This document shows, in pieces, positions 9,795-17,329 of a DNA stretch of 35,858 nt; position 1 is the first letter of the stretch; each line of letters starts with the position of its first letter. Origin of the DNA: Methylotenera sp. (lineage in GTDB: Bacteria > Pseudomonadota > Gammaproteobacteria > Burkholderiales > Methylophilaceae). The stretch lies in contig JAUXNQ010000003.1 in the NCBI GenBank assembly GCA_030682715.1, positions 1 through 35,858 of the forward strand. Direction: 5' to 3'. Position numbers and translations under genes: made by a program. The notes beneath the pieces were generated by a model. That model ran no database searches. It had not been told where the DNA came from and worked only from the letters and a program-made list of their open reading frames with translations.

Positions 9795-10304
9795 ATGATA
9801 GATATTATCGCTAAGAATGGCATGTTACGAGATGGGCCCAGAAGGCTACGGAAATCCCGTGCTGTTCATCAAGCTGAAAAGGCGCATGCGAAATTATTAG
9901 GAGCCAAGATCAATGAGATTGATGCAATGGATCAGCTGGCAGCAGATGGTATTGATCAGATGTTTCATGAAATGCTTCATCAAGCTAAGAAAGAGTCAGA
10001 AAGAAATGTCAACACAGTCATGGCTGAAGCAATGCATAGTGCATCATTCAAAAGCAACTCAATGATTGAGGTAGCGAAACTTAAAATTGAGAAAATGTTT
10101 GGTATTGCGCAGAATGAGCTTGAGCATTTGCGTCAGGAGGTAATCCAATGGTCGAAAAATTCGGTGGAAAATATGCGTAATGCCGAAACGAAAGTGCAAT
10201 CACTCGCTACAGAGATTAAGGATACCCGTGAGCAGCTTGATTATTTTGTGGCAGAAAATCGGGAGTTAAAACGTACATTGGCCGATGTGACTAAAAAAAT
10301 GTAA
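9795..10304 (+). CDS. Hypothetical coiled-coil protein
   Basis: A 169-aa protein I do not recognise. The N-terminus (about 1-30) is strongly basic (RDGPRRLRKSRAVHQAEKAH). Residues about 35-165 are rich in A, E, K, Q and L with heptad-like spacing, predicting one long, partly amphipathic coiled coil. There is no signal peptide or membrane segment. The ribosome site before the ATG is weak, so an internal start at Met10 is possible. Base composition matches the left part of the window and differs from the GC-richer cluster that follows. It stands alone, divergent from the EAL-CBS-GGDEF gene, which gives at most a hint of a link to signalling or motility. Function unknown. Confidence 0.6.
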   Translation: MIDIIAKNGMLRDGPRRLRKSRAVHQAEKAHAKLLGAKINEIDAMDQLAADGIDQMFHEMLHQAKKESERNVNTVMAEAMHSASFKSNSMIEVAKLKIEKMFGIAQNELEHLRQEVIQWSKNSVENMRNAETKVQSLATEIKDTREQLDYFVAENRELKRTLADVTKKM

Positions 10305-10628
10305 TATCTAACGTATCGGGCTGTATTTTTATTAGATAAATTTCATAATTCGTCTAATGTTAATTAATTTCACGCTGGAGCATCTGCAATGAGCAGTCAA
10401 ACTATGTGATACTGCTCTTGCAAGCGAATGGTAGATGCGAACGCAATTTTCGGCCCCCCGATCATCGGCCAATATGGCGGATGGCCTGTTATGGTTAGAC
10501 TGGGCATAACAGAAAAGCCGCTAGGTACATAACGAACAGATATGCCGCGAATTTGGTGATCACTAGATAGCTGTATTAGCTATATGACTGCTGTGTTGCC
10601 TGATAATCATAAACAGCACAAAACCCAT

Positions 10629-10715
10629 TCAAAATAGCCGTCTTGCCTGTTTGTTTGCTCGCCGATAGCTGGCTTGAATTGCCTCAAGATAGGTGCGTCG
10701 TTCTTGTTTACCCAA
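10629..10715 (-). pseudogene. Remnant of an IS transposase N-terminus
   Basis: On the minus strand a TTG preceded by AAAGG opens a 28-codon frame reading GKQERRTYLEAIQASYRRAN and then stopping at TGA. From memory this matches the N-terminus of integrase-like IS transposases that begin LGKQERRTYLEAIRxRYRKA. The rest of the roughly 300-450 residues is absent. It is a fragment left by deletion after an insertion. The assignment is by recognition of about 20 residues, so the exact IS family is uncertain. Confidence 0.55.
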
Positions 10716-10809
10716 GGCAGATTACCTTTGTTATTTCGGTAACCTTTAATTTGAGGTAACAATACCTTTATTACGACTTCCTTCGGTAACTTTTATCTTG
10801 AGGCAATTC
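10676..10809. repeat. 16-bp perfect inverted repeat in IS debris
   Basis: GAATTGCCTCAAGATA at 10676-10691 is exactly inverted as TATCTTGAGGCAATTC at 10794-10809, 134 bp end to end. The left copy encodes the TYLEAI segment of the transposase remnant on the minus strand; the right copy reads YLEAIR on the plus strand. The pair is best explained by two copies of the same IS in opposite orientation, both now truncated, rather than by true terminal repeats. Confidence 0.6.
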
Positions 10810-10833
10810 GTATACCCAGTCTTTTTGCAAGAC

Positions 10834-12000
10834 CTAAAGTAGGTTGATATTATGGCGGATTCCCTGTGACTTCTCTCCTAAGTGTAGCTCTAGATCGTGG
10901 TTTATCTCAGACAACTTGCTGTTGGCCTGCTTAACTTCGCGGCTGAGACGGATGTTTTCCTGCTTCAGTTCATAGCGCTGGAACGCTTCACGTATATCGT
11001 CACGCAACGGCTCATCTTCCCACAACTTGGTGCGAAACTCGATAGTATTATCGGTGACTGATTTAAGCTCTGTGTGGTCTGACAGTACTATACGTACGAT
11101 ATCGGGATGGAGTTGCTTGGCCCGGCGCAGGAATTCGACTCCAGTCATTTCCAGCATACTCCGTTCAGAGATGATGACCCCAACGGGGTAGGTGGCCAGC
11201 AACTCAAGCCCCTCCATCCCAGTGGATGCAGTGAGAATATTATAGCCCTCACTATGCAATAAACGTTTTAACGATGCGACAATATTCGCCTCGTCGTTCA
11301 CCAGAAGTAGTGTCCGTTGAGTACGTTCCCCGCCCTGTCGTCGTGTGGGGAGGCCTGGAAACGTCCGTAATAGCATAGAAAATTCATCAGGAGGTATCGG
11401 TCGACTCAGAAAGTAACCCTGCATTTCGTTACAACCATGCCTGGCGAGGTAACCTAATTGCCCTTCTGTTTCCACCCCCTCAGCAATCACACTTAACCGC
11501 AATTCATGCGACATGCTGACAATGGAGCGTACCAAAGCAGCAGCATCAGGATCGGTCGTAATTTCCTGTACGAAAGACTGGTCGATCTTGACTGATGTTA
11601 CCGGAAAACGCTTTAGGTAGCTGAGCGAGGAATAACCGGTACCAAAATCATCCACCGATAAGCCAATATGCATTTTACGAAAGGCGCTCAGGGTACTAAC
11701 AATTTCCTCACCGCCCCCCATGAGCAGGCTTTCAGTTAACTCAAGTTCTAACAGGTTAGAATCGAGTTTTGTCTCATGTAGTACTCTTGCCACTACATCG
11801 ACAATGTCGTTCTGCATGAATTGGCGTACCGATAGATTAACTCCCATGCGCAACAGTGGTAATCCTTCTCGTTGCCAAGCTACAGCTTGGCGGCAGGCGG
11901 TTTCCAATACCCACTTACCTATTTGCACGATGAGGCCAGTTTCCTCAGCGATCGGAATAAATTCAGCTGGTGATATCATGCCCAACTTGGGTGTACCCAA
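10834..12000 (-). CDS. C-terminal part (EAL-receiver) of a frameshifted globin-PAS-GGDEF-EAL protein
   Basis: This 388-codon frame continues the protein encoded at 11976-13562. It lacks the start of the EAL domain and begins in the middle of the motif [15 protein letters not shown]; its TTG at 12000 is not a natural start. EAL motifs are intact: [36 protein letters not shown] and QGYFLSRP. A receiver-like domain follows (about 228-335 of this frame), in which the phosphoacceptor Asp is replaced by Glu ([13 protein letters not shown]), the acidic pair is NDE, and the Lys remains. A short coiled coil ends the protein. Restoring one base near 11990 (CCCAAG to CCCAAAG) joins the two halves into about 909 aa. 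It is either a pseudogene or a sequencing error; a free EAL fragment is unlikely to be translated well. Confidence 0.8.
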   Translation of the reverse strand: MGTPKLGMISPAEFIPIAEETGLIVQIGKWVLETACRQAVAWQREGLPLLRMGVNLSVRQFMQNDIVDVVARVLHETKLDSNLLELELTESLLMGGGEEIVSTLSAFRKMHIGLSVDDFGTGYSSLSYLKRFPVTSVKIDQSFVQEITTDPDAAALVRSIVSMSHELRLSVIAEGVETEGQLGYLARHGCNEMQGYFLSRPIPPDEFSMLLRTFPGLPTRRQGGERTQRTLLLVNDEANIVASLKRLLHSEGYNILTASTGMEGLELLATYPVGVIISERSMLEMTGVEFLRRAKQLHPDIVRIVLSDHTELKSVTDNTIEFRTKLWEDEPLRDDIREAFQRYELKQENIRLSREVKQANSKLSEINHDLELHLGEKSQGIRHNINLL

Positions 12001-13562
12001 CGTAACAATGCTTCGGCGCCAATGATATGGCCAGTCACAAGGTCAGCTTGTGGCTGGTAATGCAACAAAAATTCGTTTTTTTCGAGCGCGTAGCGTAGCT
12101 GACTTTCGAGAAGCATGCGACGTAGTGCGGAGGCATTCATCTCGTAGGTAAAAAATTCCATACGATTTTTGCCACTATCCTTGGCGCGATACATGGCGGT
12201 GTCGGCATTTTTTAGCAGGGTTTGAATATCAACGCCATCTTTTGGATAAACGCTGATCCCTATGCTGGCGGTAAGTACAAGCTCGTGTTCTCCTATGGTG
12301 TAGGCTCTGGCCAAGCTTTCCAGTACCTTATTTGCTACATTTGCAATATTGTCCGTTCTGCTGATGCCTGCCAGCATGAGTACGAATTCATCGCCACCTA
12401 ATCGGGCAACGGTATCTACTTCACGGACGCACCCAGTTAGACGTCCGGCAGCCGTTTGCAATACAGTATCGCCGATATCATGCCCAAGGCTGTCGTTAAC
12501 GACCTTAAAACGGTCGAGATCAAGAAAGAGAATTGCCACCATGTTGCCTTCACGATCTGCAAGTGCCATGGCCTGCCGCATGCGATCCTGTAACAGAGTG
12601 CGATTAGGCAGGTCGGTTAATTCATCATGGGTGGCTTGATAAGTAAGCTTTGCTTCAGATTCTTTCAGCGCGCTAATATCCACTATTAGCCCACGCAACG
12701 AAGGTGCCCGGCCATCGCTCCCAGGCACCACGCTGATGCGCTCATGCACCCAGAGTATACGCCCGTCAGCGGCAACCACCCGGTACTCCATTTCATGATC
12801 TCGACCTGCTGCAATTTCCTGCATACAGAAACCAATAGCAGATTCGCGATCTTCAGGCAGAATAAGGTCACGCCAGAAGTTAGGTTCATGTGTCCAGCGT
12901 TCCAGCGGATAACCGAGCATTTCCAAGGCTTGCGGGCTGACGAAGGTAAACTGCATGGTGGTGATATCTGCCTCCCACACAATGGCATCAATGCCTTCTA
13001 TCAGATTGCGTTTAGTGAGCTCAAGTTGTGTAATCTTTCGCTTATCGGCATGGATGTAGGTGTCGATTGCCAACTCCATGTCGAACATGACTATTTTCAT
13101 TAACGCATCAAAGGAGGCGCAGAATTTCTCGACATTATTGCCAGTCACCTGCAATATTAAAGGCAAAAAGAAAGAGAGGTATTTCCGATAGGCACCGATG
13201 TACCATTTGGGATCAAGCCCCACCTGCTGATGCACCACTCCAACTCGCAAGCGTTGCTGTACATACTGCTCGCCGTATTTACCGCAGCCAAGCTGGCTGA
13301 AGTGAGTAGCCTGAGTCTTCTTCAAGCGCTCCAGCACTTCGACATCTGGCACCAAGGCAGCCATCTCTGGGAAGCTGAGTATATGACTGTAGAAAGCAAC
13401 GGCAAAGTCTTCACCAACCTCCAACATGTGTACATGTAACTGCCGCAGCAGTTCAACATCGGCATCGGTGAATTCAAGAAAGGATTTTCGGCGGGCTATT
13501 TCGGCATTATCAATGCCTAGTTCCTGCGCGATGGTTGTGATAATGCGAGCGTCCGGTTTCAA
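11976..13562 (-). CDS. Globin-coupled sensor diguanylate cyclase, N-terminal part of a frameshifted gene
   Basis: A 528-codon frame. Residues about 1-170 form a globin-coupled-sensor domain: [20 protein letters not shown] (103-122) has the proximal heme-ligand His at 111, and FYSHI (57-61) supplies the usual B-helix Tyr. A PAS domain follows (about 190-300), then an intact GGDEF cyclase (ARLGGDEF, 389-393) with the RxxD feedback site REVD (380-383). The frame breaks just after EALLRWVHP, where the EAL phosphodiesterase begins; the remainder lies at 10834-12000 in the next frame. Heme sensing of O2, NO or CO is inferred from family knowledge (DosC-like). The cyclase half is complete and could still work. 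Start is TTG at 13562 with GGGGA seven bases upstream. It is the last gene of a three-gene cluster, 98 bp after the ANTAR regulator. Confidence 0.85.
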   Translation of the reverse strand: MKPDARIITTIAQELGIDNAEIARRKSFLEFTDADVELLRQLHVHMLEVGEDFAVAFYSHILSFPEMAALVPDVEVLERLKKTQATHFSQLGCGKYGEQYVQQRLRVGVVHQQVGLDPKWYIGAYRKYLSFFLPLILQVTGNNVEKFCASFDALMKIVMFDMELAIDTYIHADKRKITQLELTKRNLIEGIDAIVWEADITTMQFTFVSPQALEMLGYPLERWTHEPNFWRDLILPEDRESAIGFCMQEIAAGRDHEMEYRVVAADGRILWVHERISVVPGSDGRAPSLRGLIVDISALKESEAKLTYQATHDELTDLPNRTLLQDRMRQAMALADREGNMVAILFLDLDRFKVVNDSLGHDIGDTVLQTAAGRLTGCVREVDTVARLGGDEFVLMLAGISRTDNIANVANKVLESLARAYTIGEHELVLTASIGISVYPKDGVDIQTLLKNADTAMYRAKDSGKNRMEFFTYEMNASALRRMLLESQLRYALEKNEFLLHYQPQADLVTGHIIGAEALLRWVHPSWA

Positions 13563-13569
13563 ATACTTT

Positions 13570-13608
13570 CCCCGTTATTTAGCCATTAATGGTAATTAGG
13601 TGACGGGG
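13570..13608 (-). promoter_or_regulatory. Hairpin covering the ribosome site of the globin-GGDEF gene
   Basis: In the minus-strand transcript CCCCGT pairs with ACGGGG, enclosing a smaller palindrome CCATTAATGG. The 3' arm contains the GGGG that acts as Shine-Dalgarno for the TTG start at 13562. If formed, the hairpin would hide that site, so translation may be controlled. It could also be a DNA operator. Confidence 0.4.
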
Positions 13609-13660
13609 TTCTGGTCACTTATTACGGATTAAATACCAATACGATAAAAAAATCAACAAC

Positions 13661-14236
13661 TCATCTGAACAGAATATCTTCTCCAGAAATCACACGTTGT
13701 GCCACAGCATTAATTTTAACTCTCTGACTACGGACATAGTTACGTAGCGCTTTGAATGCATCCGCCCGGTTAAGCCGATGACATTGCATGATGATTCCGA
13801 TGGCCACATCAATTTCACGGTTACTTTCCATAGCTACTACAAGATTTGAATTGATATCTTCGAGTTTTTCCAGATCATCTGCTCTGGCTAGTGCAATTTC
13901 AATAGCAGGTATCATGCGCCTGATTTCAACTGGCTTTACCAGATAACCTAACGCACCCAACGCTTTTGCCGATTGCACGCTTTCTTCATCGCTGTAGGCA
14001 GAAAGAAAAATGAATGGCGTCTTGGATTCTTTCCTTAGAACTTCGGCTACTTCGAAGCCACTCATCTCTGGCATGCGGATGTCGAGAATCGCCAGCTCTG
14101 GATTTTCACGTTTGCAGATCTGCACGGCAAGTTCGCCTCTGTCTACCTGCAATACCTGATAGCCAGCCTGGCGCAATCCCATACCAATGGTGGCTAGTAC
14201 TACAAGATCATCGTCTACTACCATGATTTTTTGCAT
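13661..14236 (-). CDS. Response regulator with receiver and ANTAR RNA-binding domain
   Basis: A 191-aa regulator: receiver domain (about 1-120) with acidic residues VDDD at 7-10, phosphoacceptor Asp52 in LAILDIRMPEMSG and Lys101 in LVKPVE, all intact; then a coiled coil and an ANTAR domain (about 130-187, with AIGIIMQCHRLNRADAF). ANTAR proteins bind paired hexaloop RNA hairpins and prevent transcription termination. It lies 15 bp downstream of a HisKA_2-type kinase, the class that pairs with ANTAR regulators in the EutW/EutV system, so phosphotransfer between them is the natural inference. Its RNA target is unknown; I saw no A1/G4 hexaloop pair in its own operon. It is the only undamaged gene of the cluster. 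Confidence 0.88.
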   Translation of the reverse strand: MQKIMVVDDDLVVLATIGMGLRQAGYQVLQVDRGELAVQICKRENPELAILDIRMPEMSGFEVAEVLRKESKTPFIFLSAYSDEESVQSAKALGALGYLVKPVEIRRMIPAIEIALARADDLEKLEDINSNLVVAMESNREIDVAIGIIMQCHRLNRADAFKALRNYVRSQRVKINAVAQRVISGEDILFR

Positions 14237-14251
14237 AAGATCAAAATCTCT

Positions 14252-14974
14252 TTATTGAGTCAAAATGGTAACGATGGGCGGAAACAACAGCAAACTTGCT
14301 GTCATTACGTCATTGTCAAAAATAAATGTTAGCTTAGCCCCCTTGCTCGGCAACATGGAACGTACCAGAGTAAGACCGGTGCCCAGCCCCGTATCAGATT
14401 CAAAATTTAACTCAGGGGGCGTATTCGTACATTTGTTGCTCACTTTGAGAATGGCCGAATCGTTTTCAATGTCAATGCTCACACTGATTTTATGCCATCC
14501 CTCCTCTATTTTTCCGTGCTTGAGCGCGTTGGTGATTAGCTCATTGACAACCAATGCGATGGGAACAGCCAAATCTTTTTCTAGCAGGACAGACTGCGTT
14601 TGTTTCACTTCTACGGTAGGGTCGATAATGACGTTCGCTACCTGACTAGTGGATTTGCAGATTTCGGAGGTCACCTCGCACAGCTGGATGTGGTTTTGAT
14701 CCCCCTTACCCACTAAACCGAATACGATCGCAAGCGACATGATTCTGGAATTGATGTCCTCAATTAACGTCGCAAGTTCAGGGTGCTCGTAGGCTTGGAG
14801 ATCAAGTAGCCCGATCATGCCTTGTAAATTGTTCTTAACACGATGGTGTACCTCGCGTACGAGGGTATCTCGCTGTTGTTCCACCTTTAGCAGTCGCATC
14901 TGCTCAGCCTGCCTGCGCTCGGTGATGTCGCGGATGAAACAGAAGAATTTATCGCGGATGGCAAGATAATTCAC
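14252..14974 (-). CDS. HisKA_2 histidine kinase core, downstream of an in-frame stop
   Basis: This 240-codon frame is the C-terminal part of the sensor kinase that starts at 16702. The open frame in fact reaches back to 15007, just after an in-frame TGA (15008-15010), and reads KNGTLLDVEVSVNYLAIRD, i.e. the second half of a PAS domain, then the PAC end FIRDITERRQAEQ. The HisKA_2 H-box REVHHRVKNNLQ (40-51), a conserved ATPase N-box NELITNALKHG and a GLGTGLTL G-box follow. It might be translated alone from the GTG at 14974 with a truncated PAS, giving a soluble kinase without its membrane sensor. It lies 15 bp before the ANTAR regulator, its likely phosphotransfer partner. Confidence 0.8.
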   Translation of the reverse strand: MNYLAIRDKFFCFIRDITERRQAEQMRLLKVEQQRDTLVREVHHRVKNNLQGMIGLLDLQAYEHPELATLIEDINSRIMSLAIVFGLVGKGDQNHIQLCEVTSEICKSTSQVANVIIDPTVEVKQTQSVLLEKDLAVPIALVVNELITNALKHGKIEEGWHKISVSIDIENDSAILKVSNKCTNTPPELNFESDTGLGTGLTLVRSMLPSKGAKLTFIFDNDVMTASLLLFPPIVTILTQ

Positions 14975-15007
14975 GCTGACTTCAACGTCTAATAGGGTGC
15001 CATTCTT

Positions 15008-16702
15008 TCAGCGGTGGCAGGTTTCGAAAAAATCACTACCAGTAGCCATGATGTGATCAATATGCTGTGCCGTCTGCTCAGGGGTTTCGTTGGCCTCTAT
15101 ATCGCGCACCGACATGCCTAGTATCTCCTCGCGCGTATAGCCCACCATGCGGCAATAAGCCGGATTGACATCAATGAAACGGCAATTTTTATCAACAATG
15201 AAGAAGCCATCAATGGCTGTATTTAAGATAATTCGGTTGGACTGTTCGCTCTTTCGAAGTGCAGTCTCCGCAGCTTTACGCATGCTAATATCGTTAATGG
15301 AGATGATGTCAATGCGCTGTGTACCCATCTGTAAGGAATTTAAAGTAATTTCGACCGGGATCATCTCGCCATCCTTATGCATAGCGATGCACTCCTGAAT
15401 CGGAGGTATATTCCGCGCCTTCGGACTGCGCTTGAGATAGAGTTGGTTAATGGTCGGGATCAGAGTGCTGATGTTATTTCCCAAAAGCGCTTTCAGCGAA
15501 TAGCCAAAGACGCGCTCAGTCACGGTATTGGCATAAATAATGACACCGTCCATGTCAGTTAGCATCGTCGCGACCTGTGATGCATCGACCACTGCTCGTA
15601 CTTGTCTGGCTTCGGCCTCTTTGCGGTCGGTGATGTCGGTAAATATCACAAGGTGGTTCGTTTGAGGCGATGTTTTGTTATCTATTGCGCAGGATGACAG
15701 TAGCACAGGGAAAATATGTCCAGACTTGTGTTGACCTGAAATTTCTCCGCGCCAGCATCTAGCTCCATTTTCTGAATTAGACGGCTCTAAGTTCTGAGTC
15801 TCAGGAAAGATCAGACTAGATGGCTTCCCAATCACCTCCTCAGCAGCATATCCCGTGACATGGGAGAAGAAAGGGTTAATTGATAAAATCCGATGGTCAG
15901 AGTCAGTAATCATGACGCCTTCGGCCATCATATCAAATAGACCAGAACCCAGTTGGAGCTCGGTCTTTACTCTGGATGTATTCGTTCGAATCCCAAAGTG
16001 TGAAACGACAATGGATAGTATTAGCAATGCGATAGATATAAACGCAACCATGGTTGCCAACCCGTCTTGTCCCACAGATGAATGTCCTGAGATGCATACG
16101 CTGGCTGGGTGAAAAATTGAGGCTTTCATGCCGGTGTAATGCATCCCCGAGATGGCTACTCCCATGATAATCGAGCTACTGATTTTCCGGACTCGATCAC
16201 TCAAATGCAACAAGATGGCGGTTTGCTTTGAAGCCAGCCATAATGATATGCCAGATGCCAGAATAGCAATTACGACTGAAAATCCGACAAGGACAGGATT
16301 GTATGTAATCGGTGGCACCATCTTGATGGCCGCCATGCCGAAATAGTGCATAACAATAATACCTAAGCCCATAACAAGAGCACCAACAATCAGCCATTTT
16401 CTGTTCAAACTCTTCTGCAGCAAGTACAACGCGACATAAGAAGCAAGAACTGCTGCAAACAGTGAGCCAATCGTGATAGGTATATTGTAAAACAGAGGGA
16501 CTGGTCCATGAAAAGCCAGCATGCCGATAAAATGCATAGCCCAAATACCTACGCCCATGACTAGCGAACCGGCAAAAATCCAGTACCTGAGTACCCAACC
16601 AGAAAGCTTGAGGATATGGGAAGAAAGACTCAGAGCCGCATATGATGTCAGTATGGCGATAACAACTGAGAGCAATACAAGACTGATATCGTAACTGTAC
16701 AT
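15008..16702 (-). CDS. MHYT-PAS membrane sensor, N-terminal part of an interrupted hybrid kinase
   Basis: 564 codons ending at a TGA inside the third PAS domain. Residues about 1-230 form a seven-helix MHYT domain with three copies of the motif (MHFIGM, MHYFGM, MHYTGM), proposed in the family to bind copper and sense O2, CO or NO. PAS domains follow at about 255-365 (ending FTDITDRKEAE), 370-480 and 490 onward (FIDVNPAYCRMVGYTREEI). The frame then reads FFETCHR-stop-KNGTLLDVEVS in the same phase, so a single base change in one Arg or Trp codon would restore a protein of about 816 residues with its kinase core. The ATG is preceded by AAGGAG. This is the first gene of the minus-strand signalling cluster. 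Confidence 0.82.
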   Translation of the reverse strand: MYSYDISLVLLSVVIAILTSYAALSLSSHILKLSGWVLRYWIFAGSLVMGVGIWAMHFIGMLAFHGPVPLFYNIPITIGSLFAAVLASYVALYLLQKSLNRKWLIVGALVMGLGIIVMHYFGMAAIKMVPPITYNPVLVGFSVVIAILASGISLWLASKQTAILLHLSDRVRKISSSIIMGVAISGMHYTGMKASIFHPASVCISGHSSVGQDGLATMVAFISIALLILSIVVSHFGIRTNTSRVKTELQLGSGLFDMMAEGVMITDSDHRILSINPFFSHVTGYAAEEVIGKPSSLIFPETQNLEPSNSENGARCWRGEISGQHKSGHIFPVLLSSCAIDNKTSPQTNHLVIFTDITDRKEAEARQVRAVVDASQVATMLTDMDGVIIYANTVTERVFGYSLKALLGNNISTLIPTINQLYLKRSPKARNIPPIQECIAMHKDGEMIPVEITLNSLQMGTQRIDIISINDISMRKAAETALRKSEQSNRIILNTAIDGFFIVDKNCRFIDVNPAYCRMVGYTREEILGMSVRDIEANETPEQTAQHIDHIMATGSDFFETCHR

Positions 16703-17157
16703 ACTCTGGCTATCTCCTTGGTATTATTTAAAAACTGGTTTAATAAATCCTTGTAATTAGCAATATACAAGAGCCTAATCGTTACGCTAAATTTGAGCTT
16801 AGCTCTCAGCATTGTCATTCACACATTTAAGCTGATGAGTGTACTTTGTAACATCTTCGCTGTCATCTGGCTTGAAACATCAATTATAGCAATTGTGTAT
16901 ATAAATACACTCGGTGAGGAGGTGTTAAAGTAAATAGTATTGCTGCGAGAATCGGAGAAACATTAAAACATGCCGTAATTTGTCAAATTGTAATCGTGTA
17001 TTTTTTGGATAAAAAATACATTGCTTCTGTTCTCAATCTTAGTACTGATAGGCTTAAAGCATTGGCTTTTAAATGAAAAAACTTACAGATGTTAGCTTGT
17101 GTCATTTTACACATACCACAATTTAAAAGGGGGAGGACAATTAGAGTGTTCATCTAA
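16703..17157. other. Intergenic stretch upstream of the MHYT kinase
   Basis: 455 bp, AT-rich, with no intact gene. A 6-bp dyad GTGTAT-ATAA-ATACAC lies at 16895-16910 and may be an operator. A plus-strand open stretch of about 50 codons ends near 17075 but has no start and no recognised similarity. GGGGGAGGA near 17129-17137 looks like an orphan ribosome site ahead of the antitoxin remnant. The promoter of the kinase cluster should lie here but I cannot place it. Confidence 0.45.
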
Positions 17158-17312
17158 ATAGATATTCGCGCAACTCAGGTTTTTGGAAACAAGGAAAAAG
17201 TTGTTGTGTGGCTAAATTCTCCAAAAAGGCATTGAATGATCAAATACCGTTATTGCTGCTAGATAAGGAACTTGACACTGACATACGAACGCCAGTTAAC
17301 GGCCCAGATTGA
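17158..17312 (+). pseudogene. Remnant of a ParS/MbcA/Xre-type antitoxin (DUF2384)
   Basis: The plus strand reads VFGNKEKVVVWLNSPKKA followed by LNDQIPLLLLDKELDT, then a TGA. This matches the toxin-binding C-terminal domain of the DUF2384 antitoxin family (consensus vFGd.ekA..WL..P..aLgg.tPl.LLdt). The N-terminal DNA-binding part is missing: a TAA closes the frame just upstream. The final helix usually following (EV..lLgRIE.G) is also absent. No toxin gene (RES domain) is next to it. It is a doubly truncated fragment, non-functional by appearance. I recognise the family from memory only. Confidence 0.62.
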
Positions 17313-17329
17313 GCTAAGGAGTCTACTTC

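Larger units (their letters stand above)
10305..10833. other. Intergenic stretch with decayed mobile DNA
   Basis: 529 bp without an intact gene. It contains a transposase N-terminal remnant on the minus strand (10629-10715) and a 16-bp perfect inverted repeat (10676-10691 / 10794-10809), listed separately. A further 61-codon minus-strand open stretch (10397-10579) contains the conceptual segment SLTITGHPPYWPMIGG and lacks a start near its beginning; it may be the end of another broken gene, which I cannot identify. A TGTTATG/CATAACA dyad lies near 10487-10511. The stretch marks the junction between the AT-rich left part and the GC-richer signalling cluster. Confidence 0.5.

Noticed and set aside
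10676-10809. Small MITE or integron attC site
   Set aside because: The right arm and left arm both encode the same transposase segment, and no attC core (RYYYAAC/GTTRRRY) or target duplication is evident.
12349-13439. Plus-strand ORFs opposite the globin-PAS-GGDEF gene
   Set aside because: Antisense to well-conserved domains and without recognisable motifs.
15008-15010. TGA read as selenocysteine
   Set aside because: It falls in a surface segment of a PAS domain where relatives have an ordinary residue; no redox motif or known selenoprotein family.
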